From positions 1 to 32,992 of the forward strand of contig CAKVBE010000001.1 in assembly GCA_934725005.1 (NCBI GenBank): DNA of 32,992 nt, given 5' to 3'. The notes beneath the pieces are model-generated. The model saw only the letters and a list, made by a program, of their open reading frames with translations, was not told where the DNA came from and made no database searches. Made by a program: the position numbers and the translations under genes. The DNA is from an uncultured Rickettsiales bacterium (GTDB taxonomy: Bacteria > Pseudomonadota > Alphaproteobacteria > Rickettsiales > UBA1997). Numbering within the stretch: position 1 is the stretch's first letter; each line of letters begins with the position of its first letter. This document shows, piece by piece, positions 19,202 to 26,589 of this stretch.

Positions 19202-19953
19202 TTTTCACCCCCGACAAAATACAAATAACAAGATTCGTTTGGCTCTAATTCCAGTTTTTCAATTCTTACAGCTCTGATACCATTTCTAAAAAACATACTT
19301 TCGTCTAGGTTTATTTTTTTATTAGATTTATTGACGATCTTACTTATTTCACCAGAGATTCCAGTTTTATCATTTTTAATATAAGAATATAACCAAATCA
19401 CGTCAAAATTGTCATACTGTAGTAATTGTTGTTCATTTCTATTTACAATAGAAAACTCTTTTATTTTAGCACTGGAGGACATTGCTCGAATCAGATTTAT
19501 CGATGAAATTTCATACTTCTCTTCAAAATCGAAATATAAATTTTCTTCAATAAGTTTAAGCTTTTCTCTCCTCAAGATATCTGCATCAGCGTAGTTGTTC
19601 AATGTCAATTCATTTCTGTTGAGAAAAATCTGTTGAGAACCAATTTCTTGAACAACTAATGTAAGCTTGTAAGTAAAATCCTTTTCTGTTTTTAGGAATA
19701 TTTCTATATTGTCATTTGTAATTGGCTTTACAAATAATTCACCATCTTTTTTGTCAATATCTATTGTTAACTCATTAGAATTAACTCTAATATCCTTTAT
19801 TCTATCATTAAAAACTTTTATTCTATTTAGACCATTTTTAGATATATTAACTCTTATTTCACCATTATTCTCAACTAAATAATCTTTGGCCAAGCCTAAA
19901 TTGAAACTAAATAATGATATAAAAATTACTAATATTGTTGTTATTTTTCTCAT
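19198..19953 (-). CDS. traK: TraK, VirB9-like secretin-type core protein
   Basis: A 251-residue periplasmic/outer-membrane protein with signal peptide ending LGLA. The N-terminal beta-rich region (EIRVNISKNGLNRIKVFNDRI) and a later ELVVQEIGSQQIFLNR-like strand (TLVVQEIGSQQIFL) fit TraK. Near the C terminus RNGIRAVRIEKLELEPNESCYLYFV is characteristic of the family. Length matches F TraK (242). It forms the core complex with TraB and TraV. It overlaps traB by 4 bp and follows an 81-residue extra gene by 4 bp. Confidence 0.92.
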   Translation of the reverse strand: MRKITTILVIFISLFSFNLGLAKDYLVENNGEIRVNISKNGLNRIKVFNDRIKDIRVNSNELTIDIDKKDGELFVKPITNDNIEIFLKTEKDFTYKLTLVVQEIGSQQIFLNRNELTLNNYADADILRREKLKLIEENLYFDFEEKYEISSINLIRAMSSSAKIKEFSIVNRNEQQLLQYDNFDVIWLYSYIKNDKTGISGEISKIVNKSNKKINLDESMFFRNGIRAVRIEKLELEPNESCYLYFVGGEK

Positions 19954-19957
19954 AGTT

Positions 19958-20203
19958 TTACATTTCTTTGTCTAGCATATTGTTAAAATTAATGGTATAA
20001 CTCTTCCCATAATCGTCTTTGAGAGTTATAACTGGTCGACTTTCATTTATGATGTGAATATTTTTAGGTATTTTTCTATCAATCTGATTTTTGACTACTG
20101 TTTTCATACAATAATTAAAATAATCCATCTCTCCTTTTCTAATACGTTTATTAAGCTTTTTAAGAATTATTAAAACATCATTTGTTATATTATTTGTTTC
20201 CAT
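19958..20203 (-). CDS. 81-aa protein inserted between traE and traK, unknown
   Basis: Eighty-one residues, no signal peptide or membrane segment, basic N-terminal half (KKLNKRIRKGEMDYFNYCMK) and a C-terminal half with beta-like RPVITLKDDYGKSYTINF. I do not recognise it. In F the order is traA-L-E-K, so this is an extra gene in a very conserved stretch. Spacing is operon-like: 13 bp after traE and 4 bp before traK. The intact frame and fit to the operon support a real gene. A cytoplasmic accessory or regulatory role is only a guess. Confidence 0.65.
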   Translation of the reverse strand: METNNITNDVLIILKKLNKRIRKGEMDYFNYCMKTVVKNQIDRKIPKNIHIINESRPVITLKDDYGKSYTINFNNMLDKEM

Positions 20204-20216
20204 GTTTCTGTATTAA

Positions 20217-20789
20217 TTATTGTTCTTCATCATTACTATCACTTATGATCTCCTTAAAACTAACTATAGATAGTTTACCGGTGCTGTATTCGTATTTAAT
20301 TTCATATTGTTTTGTTGCTTTCGACACCTCTTTTTGGCCTAAATAATTGTATAAAATGCCTTCCACTATTACTGTTAGTTTTTTGTTATCAGGGTACATT
20401 GAAATTGGATAAAATACTGTGCTTATCTTTTTTGAAATTACATCATTTTTTATTTCACTGAACTGATTTTTTAGAACACCATAACTTCTACCATTAGAAT
20501 AACCCAAAATTACTTTTTCTGCATAATCTACATTATTTGGTGTGAGGTTTAGTATGGTATTAACGATATCCCTAGTTATAGCTTCTAAGTAGTCGTTATG
20601 CGGTTTACTAGATGAAACTGAAATTTTGTTATCTAAATTTGATGGAACGAGAATTACATTTGTGTCTTTTTTAGTAAGACATATTACCAACAAGAATACT
20701 ATCAACAATAATATAACACACAAAAGTGAAAGTATATTTCTCTGTAAAATTATAATATCACTTTTTTTATAAAGAATCTGTCTAAGCAT
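20217..20789 (-). CDS. traE: TraE, VirB5/VirB8-like inner-membrane assembly protein
   Basis: A 190-residue protein with a short cytoplasmic N terminus, one membrane segment (about 17-38) and a periplasmic domain. Sequence features match TraE: YLEAITRDIVNTILNLTPNNVDYAEKVILG, then TVFYPISMYPDNKKLTVIVEGIL, then KEVSKATKQYEIKYEY. Length matches F TraE (188). It follows traL by 4 bp. Confidence 0.93.
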   Translation of the reverse strand: MLRQILYKKSDIIILQRNILSLLCVILLLIVFLLVICLTKKDTNVILVPSNLDNKISVSSSKPHNDYLEAITRDIVNTILNLTPNNVDYAEKVILGYSNGRSYGVLKNQFSEIKNDVISKKISTVFYPISMYPDNKKLTVIVEGILYNYLGQKEVSKATKQYEIKYEYSTGKLSIVSFKEIISDSNDEEQ

Positions 20790-20793
20790 GGAT

Positions 20794-21093
20794 TTACACG
20801 AATATTCTTACCGAAGAAGGTACAAGATTTTGCACATTAAACAACCATTCCGGGCAATACCAGTACATTAAATGGCTCATTTTATATCCATTATTCAATG
20901 GCTGTAATTTTTTGTACAAAATTAAAAACGTTGTTCCGAGAACAACACCACTAATTGTGTGGTTTGTAAAAATTCCAGTAATAACTGAGAACATTAAGAT
21001 CGCTAATTCTGTATAAGTAAAAAACAAAATTGTTTCTGACTCATCCAATGTTTCTGGAATTAAAAAGGCTGATAAGTCATCATTGTTTTCCAT
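20794..21093 (-). CDS. traL: TraL, inner-membrane VirB3-like protein
   Basis: Ninety-nine residues from the ATG at 21093. An upstream in-frame ATG at 21129 would overlap traA by 19 bp and add 12 residues absent from the family. The chosen start begins MENNDDLSAFLIPETLDES, matching the usual 'PETL' start of TraL. Two close membrane segments (about 22-60) and the C-terminal CPEWLFNVQNLVPSS-like end follow. Length fits F TraL (91). It starts 17 bp after the traA stop. Confidence 0.88.
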   Translation of the reverse strand: MENNDDLSAFLIPETLDESETILFFTYTELAILMFSVITGIFTNHTISGVVLGTTFLILYKKLQPLNNGYKMSHLMYWYCPEWLFNVQNLVPSSVRIFV

Positions 21094-21110
21094 AGTGTAG
21101 CATAGTTGAG

Positions 21111-21467
21111 TTAAAAATACAATAAACATGTTATTGTTGTATCAACAATAAGGTTTATACTACCAATACCTATTGCAACACCGAAAAAAGATAAAATGGC
21201 AAAATAGTTAAATTTTACAACACATCCAATTATACCAATCAATCCGCTCACAATTCCAATAATTTTTCCTCCAGTACCGTTGATTAAACCAACAAGTTTA
21301 TCGTACGCCCCCTCCAGTTCTTGTCCATCGGTGCCAGCAAAGGAATTATTTAATAGGAATAATAATAGAATTATGGATAAAGATAGAACGCTTATAAACT
21401 TATAAGTATCCCCCCCCCCCTCAAGATTTTTGTATCTATCATTTTTGTAGAAATAAGTGTTATACAA
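21111..21467 (-). CDS. traA: TraA-like pilin precursor containing a G11 tract
   Basis: First gene of the tra operon. As read, the frame opens only with a TTG at 21467 and gives 118 residues: a polar leader with EGGGD from the homopolymer, a hydrophobic signal segment (about 24-40), a cleavage site after NNSFA (residue 44) and a 74-residue mature protein. That is close to the 70-residue mature F pilin. The mature part has two hydrophobic segments separated by a short KFN turn, as in TraA: GKIIGIVSGLIGIIGCVV, and YFAILSFFGVAIGIGSINLIV. The only ATG before the signal segment (21442) is out of frame with eleven G but in frame with nine or twelve. So the true start depends on tract length. Identity as pilin rests on size, topology and position before traL. 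Confidence 0.82.
   Translation of the reverse strand: MYNTYFYKNDRYKNLEGGGDTYKFISVLSLSIILLLFLLNNSFAGTDGQELEGAYDKLVGLINGTGGKIIGIVSGLIGIIGCVVKFNYFAILSFFGVAIGIGSINLIVDTTITCLLYF
21410..21420. repeat. 11-bp C homopolymer (G11 in the pilin coding strand)
   Basis: Eleven consecutive C on the plus strand, between the possible starts and the signal peptide of the pilin gene. No other G or C run in the window comes near this length; the rest of the plasmid is AT-rich. A change of one base shifts the pilin frame relative to the upstream ATG or TTG. Confidence 0.95.
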
Positions 21468-21640
21468 GTGTGGTGTAATGTTATAACGATGAAATTAAAA
21501 GACAAGATTAATTAAATCAAAAAATTTCAATTATTTTGCTTTTTTACACAAAAAGTAAAAAATTTGTAAATAAAAATCAATGTTGTTTTTTCTTAATTTG
21601 TTTGTAAGTTAAACTAATACTGGAATTTTTAGAATTATTG
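21468..21640. promoter_or_regulatory. divergent control region between the tra operon and its HTH regulator
   Basis: 173 bp between the leftward pilin gene and the rightward HTH gene must hold both promoters. Leftward, TTGTCT with a 16-base spacer to TAACAT (in the segment 21493-21520 read in reverse) is one weak candidate. A dyad TTTAC-7-GTAAA lies at 21543-21559, a possible operator. In DNA this AT-rich such matches are weak evidence. Confidence 0.4.
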
Positions 21641-22060
21641 ATGTTTTTGACAAACTTAGAATTGGGTAAAAAAATTAAAATCTTGAGAGAGTTTAAAAAT
21701 ATGTCTAGAATCGATTTCGCCACAAAACTTAATAATGAATTAAAACTCACATCAAGTGACCCAAATTACCTAAACGAGAATAAAATACATAAATATGAGT
21801 CTGGTAGAAGAAATATTTCAGCCATATTTTTATTAGCTTGTGCAAGGGTGCTAAATATTAACATTAGATTATTTTTTGAGGATATTGAGAGAATTATATC
21901 AAAAGATTCAAATGATCTATTATTTGATTCGAAGACTGAACTTATTATGAGACTAAAGATAAACAACCTTATAAAGGTTTTAAATAAGCTAAGCAATGAC
22001 AAAGTATACAATAAGTTTTTTGAACTTCTTGAAAATTTAGAAAAACAAGACGAAAAATAA
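21641..22060 (+). CDS. XRE-type helix-turn-helix regulator, probable tra operon control
   Basis: The ATG at 21641 gives 139 residues (the codon before it is TTG and adds nothing). The N-terminal XRE fold reads LGKKIKILREFKNMSRIDFATKL, a short insertion with DPNYLNENK, then IHKYESGRRNISAIFLLACARVLNINIRLFF. The C-terminal third is helical and charged. Cro/C1-like regulators of this kind repress or activate nearby promoters. It is divergent from the first gene of the tra operon and stands just before the iterons, so it is well placed to control pilus expression or copy number. The target is inference. Confidence 0.85.
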   Translation: MFLTNLELGKKIKILREFKNMSRIDFATKLNNELKLTSSDPNYLNENKIHKYESGRRNISAIFLLACARVLNINIRLFFEDIERIISKDSNDLLFDSKTELIMRLKINNLIKVLNKLSNDKVYNKFFELLENLEKQDEK

Positions 22061-22082
22061 CAAAAGGAGACAACCACTATAG

Positions 22083-22118
22083 TAGTAGGTTATATAGTAG
22101 GTTATATAGTAGGTTATA
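22083..22118. repeat. three exact tandem 12-bp repeats
   Basis: The unit TAGTAGGTTATA occurs three times head to tail (22083-22094, 22095-22106, 22107-22118). It is just downstream of the HTH gene and upstream of the iterons. A stem GGTTTTT-2-AAAAACC follows at 22120-22135. Candidate binding sites for the regulator, a partition protein or Rep. Confidence 0.9.
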
Positions 22119-22171
22119 TGGTTTTTGAAAAAACCGTGTTTTGGTCAATAAATTCAATGGTAAAAAAAAAT

Positions 22172-22361
22172 AAAGTGCGAACGAAACCGCTATAAAAGTG
22201 CGAACGAAACCGCTATAAAAGTGCGAACGAAACCGCTATAAAAGTGCGAACGAAACCGCTATATTTTTTATTATTGTTTTGATCGAAAGAGACCTAATAT
22301 ATCAATTTTTTCTGGACAAATTCCGATTTTTTTTATAAAAAGTGCGAACGAAACCGCTATA
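22172..22361. repeat. five 23-bp iterons (plasmid replication origin)
   Basis: Four identical 23-bp units lie in perfect tandem (22172-22194, 22195-22217, 22218-22240, 22241-22263) and a fifth identical copy is at 22339-22361 after 75 bp. Each begins AAAGTGCG and ends CCGCTATA, and is much richer in G+C than its surroundings. The 23-bp period is close to two helical turns. This is the pattern of Rep-binding iterons at theta-replicating plasmid origins; rep lies about 1.1 kb downstream. Confidence 0.92.
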
Positions 22362-22598
22362 GTTTTTTGATTTTTGTTGAATAAGTTTGATTAAATGATG
22401 TTAGTTTTACAATAATATGTATTATTATTTATATATAAATAATTATTTTAATAAATATTAAAATATATATAAATATATTTATATATAAAAATATTTTGTT
22501 AATAATTTTAATTATTTTTTTATTATTAAATATTTACAAATATATTTTATTATTTTAAATTATTCACAATAGACTGTAATTATATAAATGTTGCAAAA
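22362..22598. other. AT-rich probable DNA-unwinding region of the origin
   Basis: 237 bp directly after the last iteron, nearly pure A+T from about 22420 to 22560 with runs of TATATAAATA and AATATTTT type. No gene. It is the expected place for strand opening, and it also must contain the parA promoter. TTATTCACAAT at 22559-22569 resembles a DnaA box (TTATNCACA) and supports an origin role. Confidence 0.6.
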
Positions 22599-23195
22599 GT
22601 GAAGATTGTAATGTTCAATTTAAAAGGTGGACAAGGGAAATCTAGTATCGCTTTGAATCTGGCTTTAGAACTAAAAGCAAATGTAATTTCTAATGATGTT
22701 ATTACTCAAATAGAGGACGTTCTACCAGAAGATAATTTTCTTAAAATTGAAAAAAGTGAGAATTTTCCTTTGATAGAAGAAAATATAGATATTATATATG
22801 ACCTTGGTGGTTGGATTGACAGTAGAATTGTTGATGTGGTTGAGGATGCTGATTTGATCATTATTCCAATGATTAATGGGATAATGAACAATAAAACATC
22901 TTTAAATAGTATAGAACAGATCAAGAAAATTAATAGTAAGATATTAATCATTGCCAATAAAACTAAAAAAGGTGATTACGATATTATTTGTGAGCTCATA
23001 AAAAGGTATTTTCCAAATGATGATTTTCCGATTTTAGAACTTAAAGAAACGACTGCTTTTGAAAAAATTTTAGAAAGAGAAAAGTCGATTAACGAAATTA
23101 TAAAGAGCGACAAGTTGTTGAAGTTTAATTATAGTAAAGTAGTGGAACAATTTAATTGCATAATTGATTTTATTAATAAAAACATTGATAAGTAA
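22599..23195 (+). CDS. parA: small ParA-family partition ATPase
   Basis: A 198-residue ATPase that would move plasmid copies apart. It starts at a GTG at 22599; the next ATG (22611) would cut into the first strand MKIVMFN. The deviant Walker A is KGGQGKSS at residues 9-16 and the Walker A' strand is IIYDLGGWID with the conserved aspartate. VVEDADLIIIPMIN and ILIIANKT match later ParA motifs. There is no N-terminal HTH, so it is the short ParA type, usually paired with a small DNA-binding ParB-like protein; such a gene follows after 1 bp. It lies between the iterons and rep. Confidence 0.88.
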   Translation: MKIVMFNLKGGQGKSSIALNLALELKANVISNDVITQIEDVLPEDNFLKIEKSENFPLIEENIDIIYDLGGWIDSRIVDVVEDADLIIIPMINGIMNNKTSLNSIEQIKKINSKILIIANKTKKGDYDIICELIKRYFPNDDFPILELKETTAFEKILEREKSINEIIKSDKLLKFNYSKVVEQFNCIIDFINKNIDK

Positions 23196-23196
23196 A

Positions 23197-23427
23197 ATGT
23201 CAGGAAGTTTGAAAGATTATAAGATAGATAAAGAAATATCTCTATTTAATAAAGAAGATAGTCCTAAAAAAAAGCCTGGTAGGCCAAAGAGAGATAATGA
23301 GAGAAGTAAAAAAGTAGTGGTTTTATATTTATATGGAGATGAATACGAAAAATTGAGAAAGATTGCAAAATTAGAAAGTATGTCAAGTTTTATCAGATGT
23401 ATTCTGAAAGAAAAATTTAATATATAA
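23197..23427 (+). CDS. ribbon-helix-helix protein, probable ParB-like partner of ParA
   Basis: The ATG at 23197, one base after the parA stop, gives 76 residues; a more distal in-frame start at 23164 inside parA is less likely. The N-terminal half contains a basic KKKPGRPKRDNERSKK stretch with an AT-hook-like GRP. The C-terminal half reads VVVLYLYGDEYEKLRKIAKL, ESMSSFIRCILKEKF, a strand-helix-helix pattern of the MetJ/Arc type. Short ParA proteins usually work with such proteins, which bind centromere repeats and repress the par operon. The 12-bp repeats or iterons upstream are possible sites. Confidence 0.75.
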   Translation: MSGSLKDYKIDKEISLFNKEDSPKKKPGRPKRDNERSKKVVVLYLYGDEYEKLRKIAKLESMSSFIRCILKEKFNI

Positions 23428-23498
23428 TTAATTATTTATATTTATATGTAAATATTTTTGTAAATATTTTGAATATATATAACTTAAATCCTAAATTT

Positions 23499-25190
23499 AT
23501 GACTAAAAAGAAAAAAGAAAAAAAGTATAGTGAATTTGAGAAAACTTATCCACAACAGTTAGATCTTTTTTCGTTTTCAAATTTATTTGAAAGTAAAAAG
23601 GAAAAATATTCTAATACTGTTGATTTATATGATACCATGCCGAAGTACTTTCATGGTGACGTTGAAAAGATTAGAAAGGATGGTAAGTATATAGATATTG
23701 TATCTAGGGATTTTGTTTTTAAAAAACAGCAAATGATTATCAATATTTATCCTGCTAGAATTTTGCAAAAAAATAAAGAATCAAAAGATTTTCTACCATC
23801 TCAAAGGGAAGAGATAATGGAAGATGTTCTACGTAAATTTGCCACAGATCCGAATAGGAATGAATTTTTGGATGATAGATTATCTGTAAAATTTAGTTTG
23901 TATGACCTATGGAAAGAATTAAGAGCTGTTAAACATCCGTATGATTATGGTGAGATCAAAGAGTCTCTCGAAATACTATCCAAAACAAATGTTGAAGTTA
24001 AGACTATTAATAGCAGGGTAACATTTGCGTCAAACATGTTCGAAACGTTTGGTGTAGTAAATGATAATGATAATATTATAGATCTTGATGATAATATTAA
24101 CGATTATCAAAATGATGACTATAGTAAAAAAATCATATATTTTGTCAGATTTAATAGTCTTGTTTCAGAAAGTATAAAAAATAAGACATGGAAAATTTTG
24201 AACTATGAACAATGCATGAAGTATAAAAAGGTAATTAGTAGATGGTTGCATAAGAGAATTTCACACATGTTTCTAACAAATGATATAGAATTACCTTTTA
24301 ATATACTGTTGTCTACAATCATTAGAGATAGTGGAATGACAGAATATAGCCGAATAACAGATAGCATTATACAAGTACAAAAATGTTTAACGGAAATGAT
24401 AGAAGTTGGTTCTGTAGACAGATATGATATGGAAAAATTATATAGTAAAGAAAGAAAAAATAAAATTGTTGATGTTAAATTTTTTATCTTCGTATCATCT
24501 TCATTTTATGAGGACATAAAATTAAATTATCTAACTATTCATGAAAACGATAAAGTTAAAAAAACAATAAGTCCAAATACTGATTTCAAAAATGTCTTAG
24601 AAAGTGAAAAAAATGATCTAAAAGGTTTATTAGAACCTTTTAAATTAACAAATGAAGATATTAATAAAATTTTATCTTTCAGGAAGAGTAAAACATTAGA
24701 TGACATAAAGATAAATGTTCTGTCCGCAATCAATTATATTAGATCTGAAGAAGACAAGGGTAATAGTTTTAGCGTTATGGCTATCATTATGTCTAGTCTT
24801 AACAATAATTGGAATAGTACTTGCGAAAGTATAAATGATGATAATGAAGAAAAAATTGGACAAAGCAATAAGCAAAGTCTAAATAACATACTATCGAGTA
24901 TTAAAAATACTAAGTATAGGAATATTTCGGAAAAGTTAATTGATTATTTTGGCGATGATATATACTTAGCGTGGTTGTCAAGATTGGAATTTGTTAATAT
25001 CAAGAGTACAGTATTAACTCTATCTTGTAATAATCAATTCGTTATTGATGTGATTAAAAGAGATTACTTGAATGGTGTACAAAAAACGGATGAAGATGGC
25101 AAAAAGTTTTGGTACAGGAAGGGCGTAAAACAAGTTGTTAGTGACGTATTGCCAAAAATAACTGATGTTGTCATAGAGTACAAACAGTAG
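23499..25190 (+). CDS. rep: plasmid replication initiator with DnaA N-terminal-like C-terminal domain
   Basis: From the ATG at 23499 the product is 563 residues (a TTG at 23469 is also in frame). The N-terminal two-thirds looks like a winged-helix plasmid initiator: FVFKKQQMIINIYPARI, VKFSLYDLWKELRAVKHPYDYGEIKESLEILSKT, and MTEYSRITDSIIQVQKCL. The last ~95 residues (from about 468) resemble DnaA domain I: SEKLIDYFGDDIYLAWLSRLEF, then TVLTLSCNNQFVIDVIKRDYL, ending near the stop. In DnaA that domain recruits DnaB helicase. Rep proteins with a DnaA-N-like domain are known from Rickettsia plasmids. The iterons at 22172-22361 are the likely binding sites. Confidence 0.85.
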   Translation: MTKKKKEKKYSEFEKTYPQQLDLFSFSNLFESKKEKYSNTVDLYDTMPKYFHGDVEKIRKDGKYIDIVSRDFVFKKQQMIINIYPARILQKNKESKDFLPSQREEIMEDVLRKFATDPNRNEFLDDRLSVKFSLYDLWKELRAVKHPYDYGEIKESLEILSKTNVEVKTINSRVTFASNMFETFGVVNDNDNIIDLDDNINDYQNDDYSKKIIYFVRFNSLVSESIKNKTWKILNYEQCMKYKKVISRWLHKRISHMFLTNDIELPFNILLSTIIRDSGMTEYSRITDSIIQVQKCLTEMIEVGSVDRYDMEKLYSKERKNKIVDVKFFIFVSSSFYEDIKLNYLTIHENDKVKKTISPNTDFKNVLESEKNDLKGLLEPFKLTNEDINKILSFRKSKTLDDIKINVLSAINYIRSEEDKGNSFSVMAIIMSSLNNNWNSTCESINDDNEEKIGQSNKQSLNNILSSIKNTKYRNISEKLIDYFGDDIYLAWLSRLEFVNIKSTVLTLSCNNQFVIDVIKRDYLNGVQKTDEDGKKFWYRKGVKQVVSDVLPKITDVVIEYKQ

Positions 25191-25525
25191 TATAGATTAA
25201 TAAATCTATTGTTCATAAAACGGTGGTTTTGTGAAATTTATTTTTTAAGTGTATATTCCCAATAAAAGTTTAATATTTTAGTTTTTAAACTTGTTTATTT
25301 ATCAAAGTTTATTAAATTATATTCGAAACCCTTTATAGAACAAAATAAACTGTTTGTTATCATATAAAATAAACAAATTGGCAGGTAGAAATATGTAATA
25401 ATATATAATTATAAATAATTATATTTAATTATAAATATTAATTAAAATTATTAAATAATATTAAATATTAATAAATAATTATATATAATGATAACAATTA
25501 AATTAATAATTAAAATTAAGTAATT
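25191..25525. other. 335-bp intergenic region between rep and the recombinase
   Basis: No gene. A small stem ATAGATT-4-AATCTAT (25192-25209) lies just after the rep stop, and AAAAC-4-GTTTT follows near 25217-25230; both are weak terminator candidates. From about 25400 the DNA is nearly pure A+T. The recombination (res) site of the recombinase could be here, but I see no clear set of subsites. Confidence 0.5.
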
Positions 25526-26077
25526 ATGCTAATAGGTTACAGTAGAGTATCAACAAATGATCAATCATTGAATAGCCAAATTGATAAACTAGAAGAATAT
25601 GGTTGTGAAAAAATATTTACAGATGTTGTTAGTGGAGCTAAGAATGAAAGAAAAGGACTTTTAGACATGTTAAGGTATGCAAGGAGTGGTGATACTGTAG
25701 TTGTTTATAGGTTGGATAGACTAGGTAGAAGTCTTAAAGATTTGATTAATCTCATAAATATTTTTCAGGAAAAAAATATTAACTTTAAATCTTTATCAGA
25801 AAGTATCGACACTTCTACCCCTATGGGCAAACTCATGTTTCACATTACAGGTGCATTTGCGGAATTTGAGAAAAATATAATAAGAGAAAGAACGAAAGCT
25901 GGTCTGGAATCAGCTAGAGCAAGAGGTAAAAAAGGCGGAAGGCCAACTATTATAACTCCAGAAAAAATTCAGATGGCAAGACTTTTACATAGTGATAGAA
26001 GTTTAAGTATTCAAGACATTTTAAAACAAATGAATATAAAAAAGGGAGTATTTTATAAGATGTTGAAGATAAAATAG
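25526..26077 (+). CDS. serine recombinase (resolvase/invertase family)
   Basis: A 183-residue small serine recombinase. Catalytic S9 lies in GYSRVSTNDQSLNSQ, and the active-site arginines are in VVYRLDRLGRSLKDL. STPMGKLMFHITGAFAEFEKNIIRERTKAGLESAR forms the E-helix region, followed by GRPT and a C-terminal HTH ending GVFYKMLKIK. It is full length. Resolvases of this type resolve plasmid dimers; invertases of the same family flip short segments between inverted sites. A large palindrome with perfect 26-bp arms begins about 160 bp downstream. No transposase accompanies it. Confidence 0.93.
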   Translation: MLIGYSRVSTNDQSLNSQIDKLEEYGCEKIFTDVVSGAKNERKGLLDMLRYARSGDTVVVYRLDRLGRSLKDLINLINIFQEKNINFKSLSESIDTSTPMGKLMFHITGAFAEFEKNIIRERTKAGLESARARGKKGGRPTIITPEKIQMARLLHSDRSLSIQDILKQMNIKKGVFYKMLKIK

Positions 26078-26123
26078 GCTTTTTAAAAAATTATCAGAAC
26101 AATTAGAGATGTATTATCAAATC

Positions 26124-26222
26124 CTACAAAACATGTTTGTAGATATTTTTGGTAAATATTTTGTTTCATCTATAATTTCTCAAATTTGTTTTAAATTAAG
26201 CTACCAATTTCTAAAGAAATTG
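26124..26222. repeat. two short dyads downstream of the recombinase
   Basis: CTACAAA-5-TTTGTAG at 26124-26142 and CAATTTCT-AA-AGAAATTG at 26205-26222. The first is followed by an A+T stretch and could be a weak terminator. Either could be a recombinase half-site pair. The rest of 26078-26239 holds nothing recognisable. Confidence 0.5.
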
Positions 26223-26239
26223 AGATCGATTTATTATAA

Positions 26240-26523
26240 TCCTTATCCCTAAGAAAAAATAAAAAAGAAAACACGTATTTTCAAAAACGTATCAATAATA
26301 AAATCAAGAGTAAAATGAATTACAATGAATATTTTTTAATAATATTTATTAGATTTTTATTAAAAATTTATAATTAATTATAAATAATTAATTATAAATA
26401 TATATTTATTATATATAAATATTATTAAAAAATATTCATTTCCACTCTTGATTTTATTATTATCACATTTTCTTCAATCAAATGTTTTTCTTTTTTACCT
26501 TTTTCTTTTTAGGGATTAAGGAG
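26240..26523. repeat. ~284-bp giant imperfect palindrome
   Basis: Perfect 26-bp arms at 26324-26349 and 26415-26440 flank a 65-bp A+T loop. Perfect 18-bp arms lie outside them at 26294-26311 (AATAATAAAATCAAGAGT) and 26444-26461. Further out, 26240-26293 and 26462-26523 still match imperfectly, ending in CCTTATCCCTAA on the left and TTAGGGATTAAGG on the right. The left side carries about 10 extra bases between the two perfect arms. No ORF lies inside. It could fold into one long hairpin or cruciform, and fits a MITE-like element, an invertible segment or a strong bidirectional terminator. Confidence 0.9.
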
Positions 26524-26589
26524 TTCAAGAGAGAAAAGCAATAAAGGTTTAATAAGTATTTAGTTAATTTTAGATAGAAAGGATATTAA

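Noticed and set aside
18897..19277. 126-aa plus-strand ORF opposite traB and traK
   Set aside because: It mirrors the traB coiled-coil and membrane segments; phenylalanine- and serine-rich composition is the shadow of lysine/glutamate codons.
21766..22077. 103-aa minus-strand ORF opposite the HTH gene
   Set aside because: The plus-strand frame gives a clear XRE fold; the other is a serine/leucine-rich shadow.
22120..22143. GGTTTTT/AAAAACC stem as terminator of the HTH gene
   Set aside because: The stem is nearly all A-T with a two-base loop and no clean T-tract; kept only as a note with the 12-bp repeats.
22172..22361. CRISPR array
   Set aside because: Four of the units are directly contiguous with no spacers, and no cas genes are present. 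Iterons explain the pattern.
25381..25525. Possible small RNA or AT palindromes before the recombinase
   Set aside because: The DNA is almost only A and T, so dyads of this length are expected by chance; nothing specific stands out.
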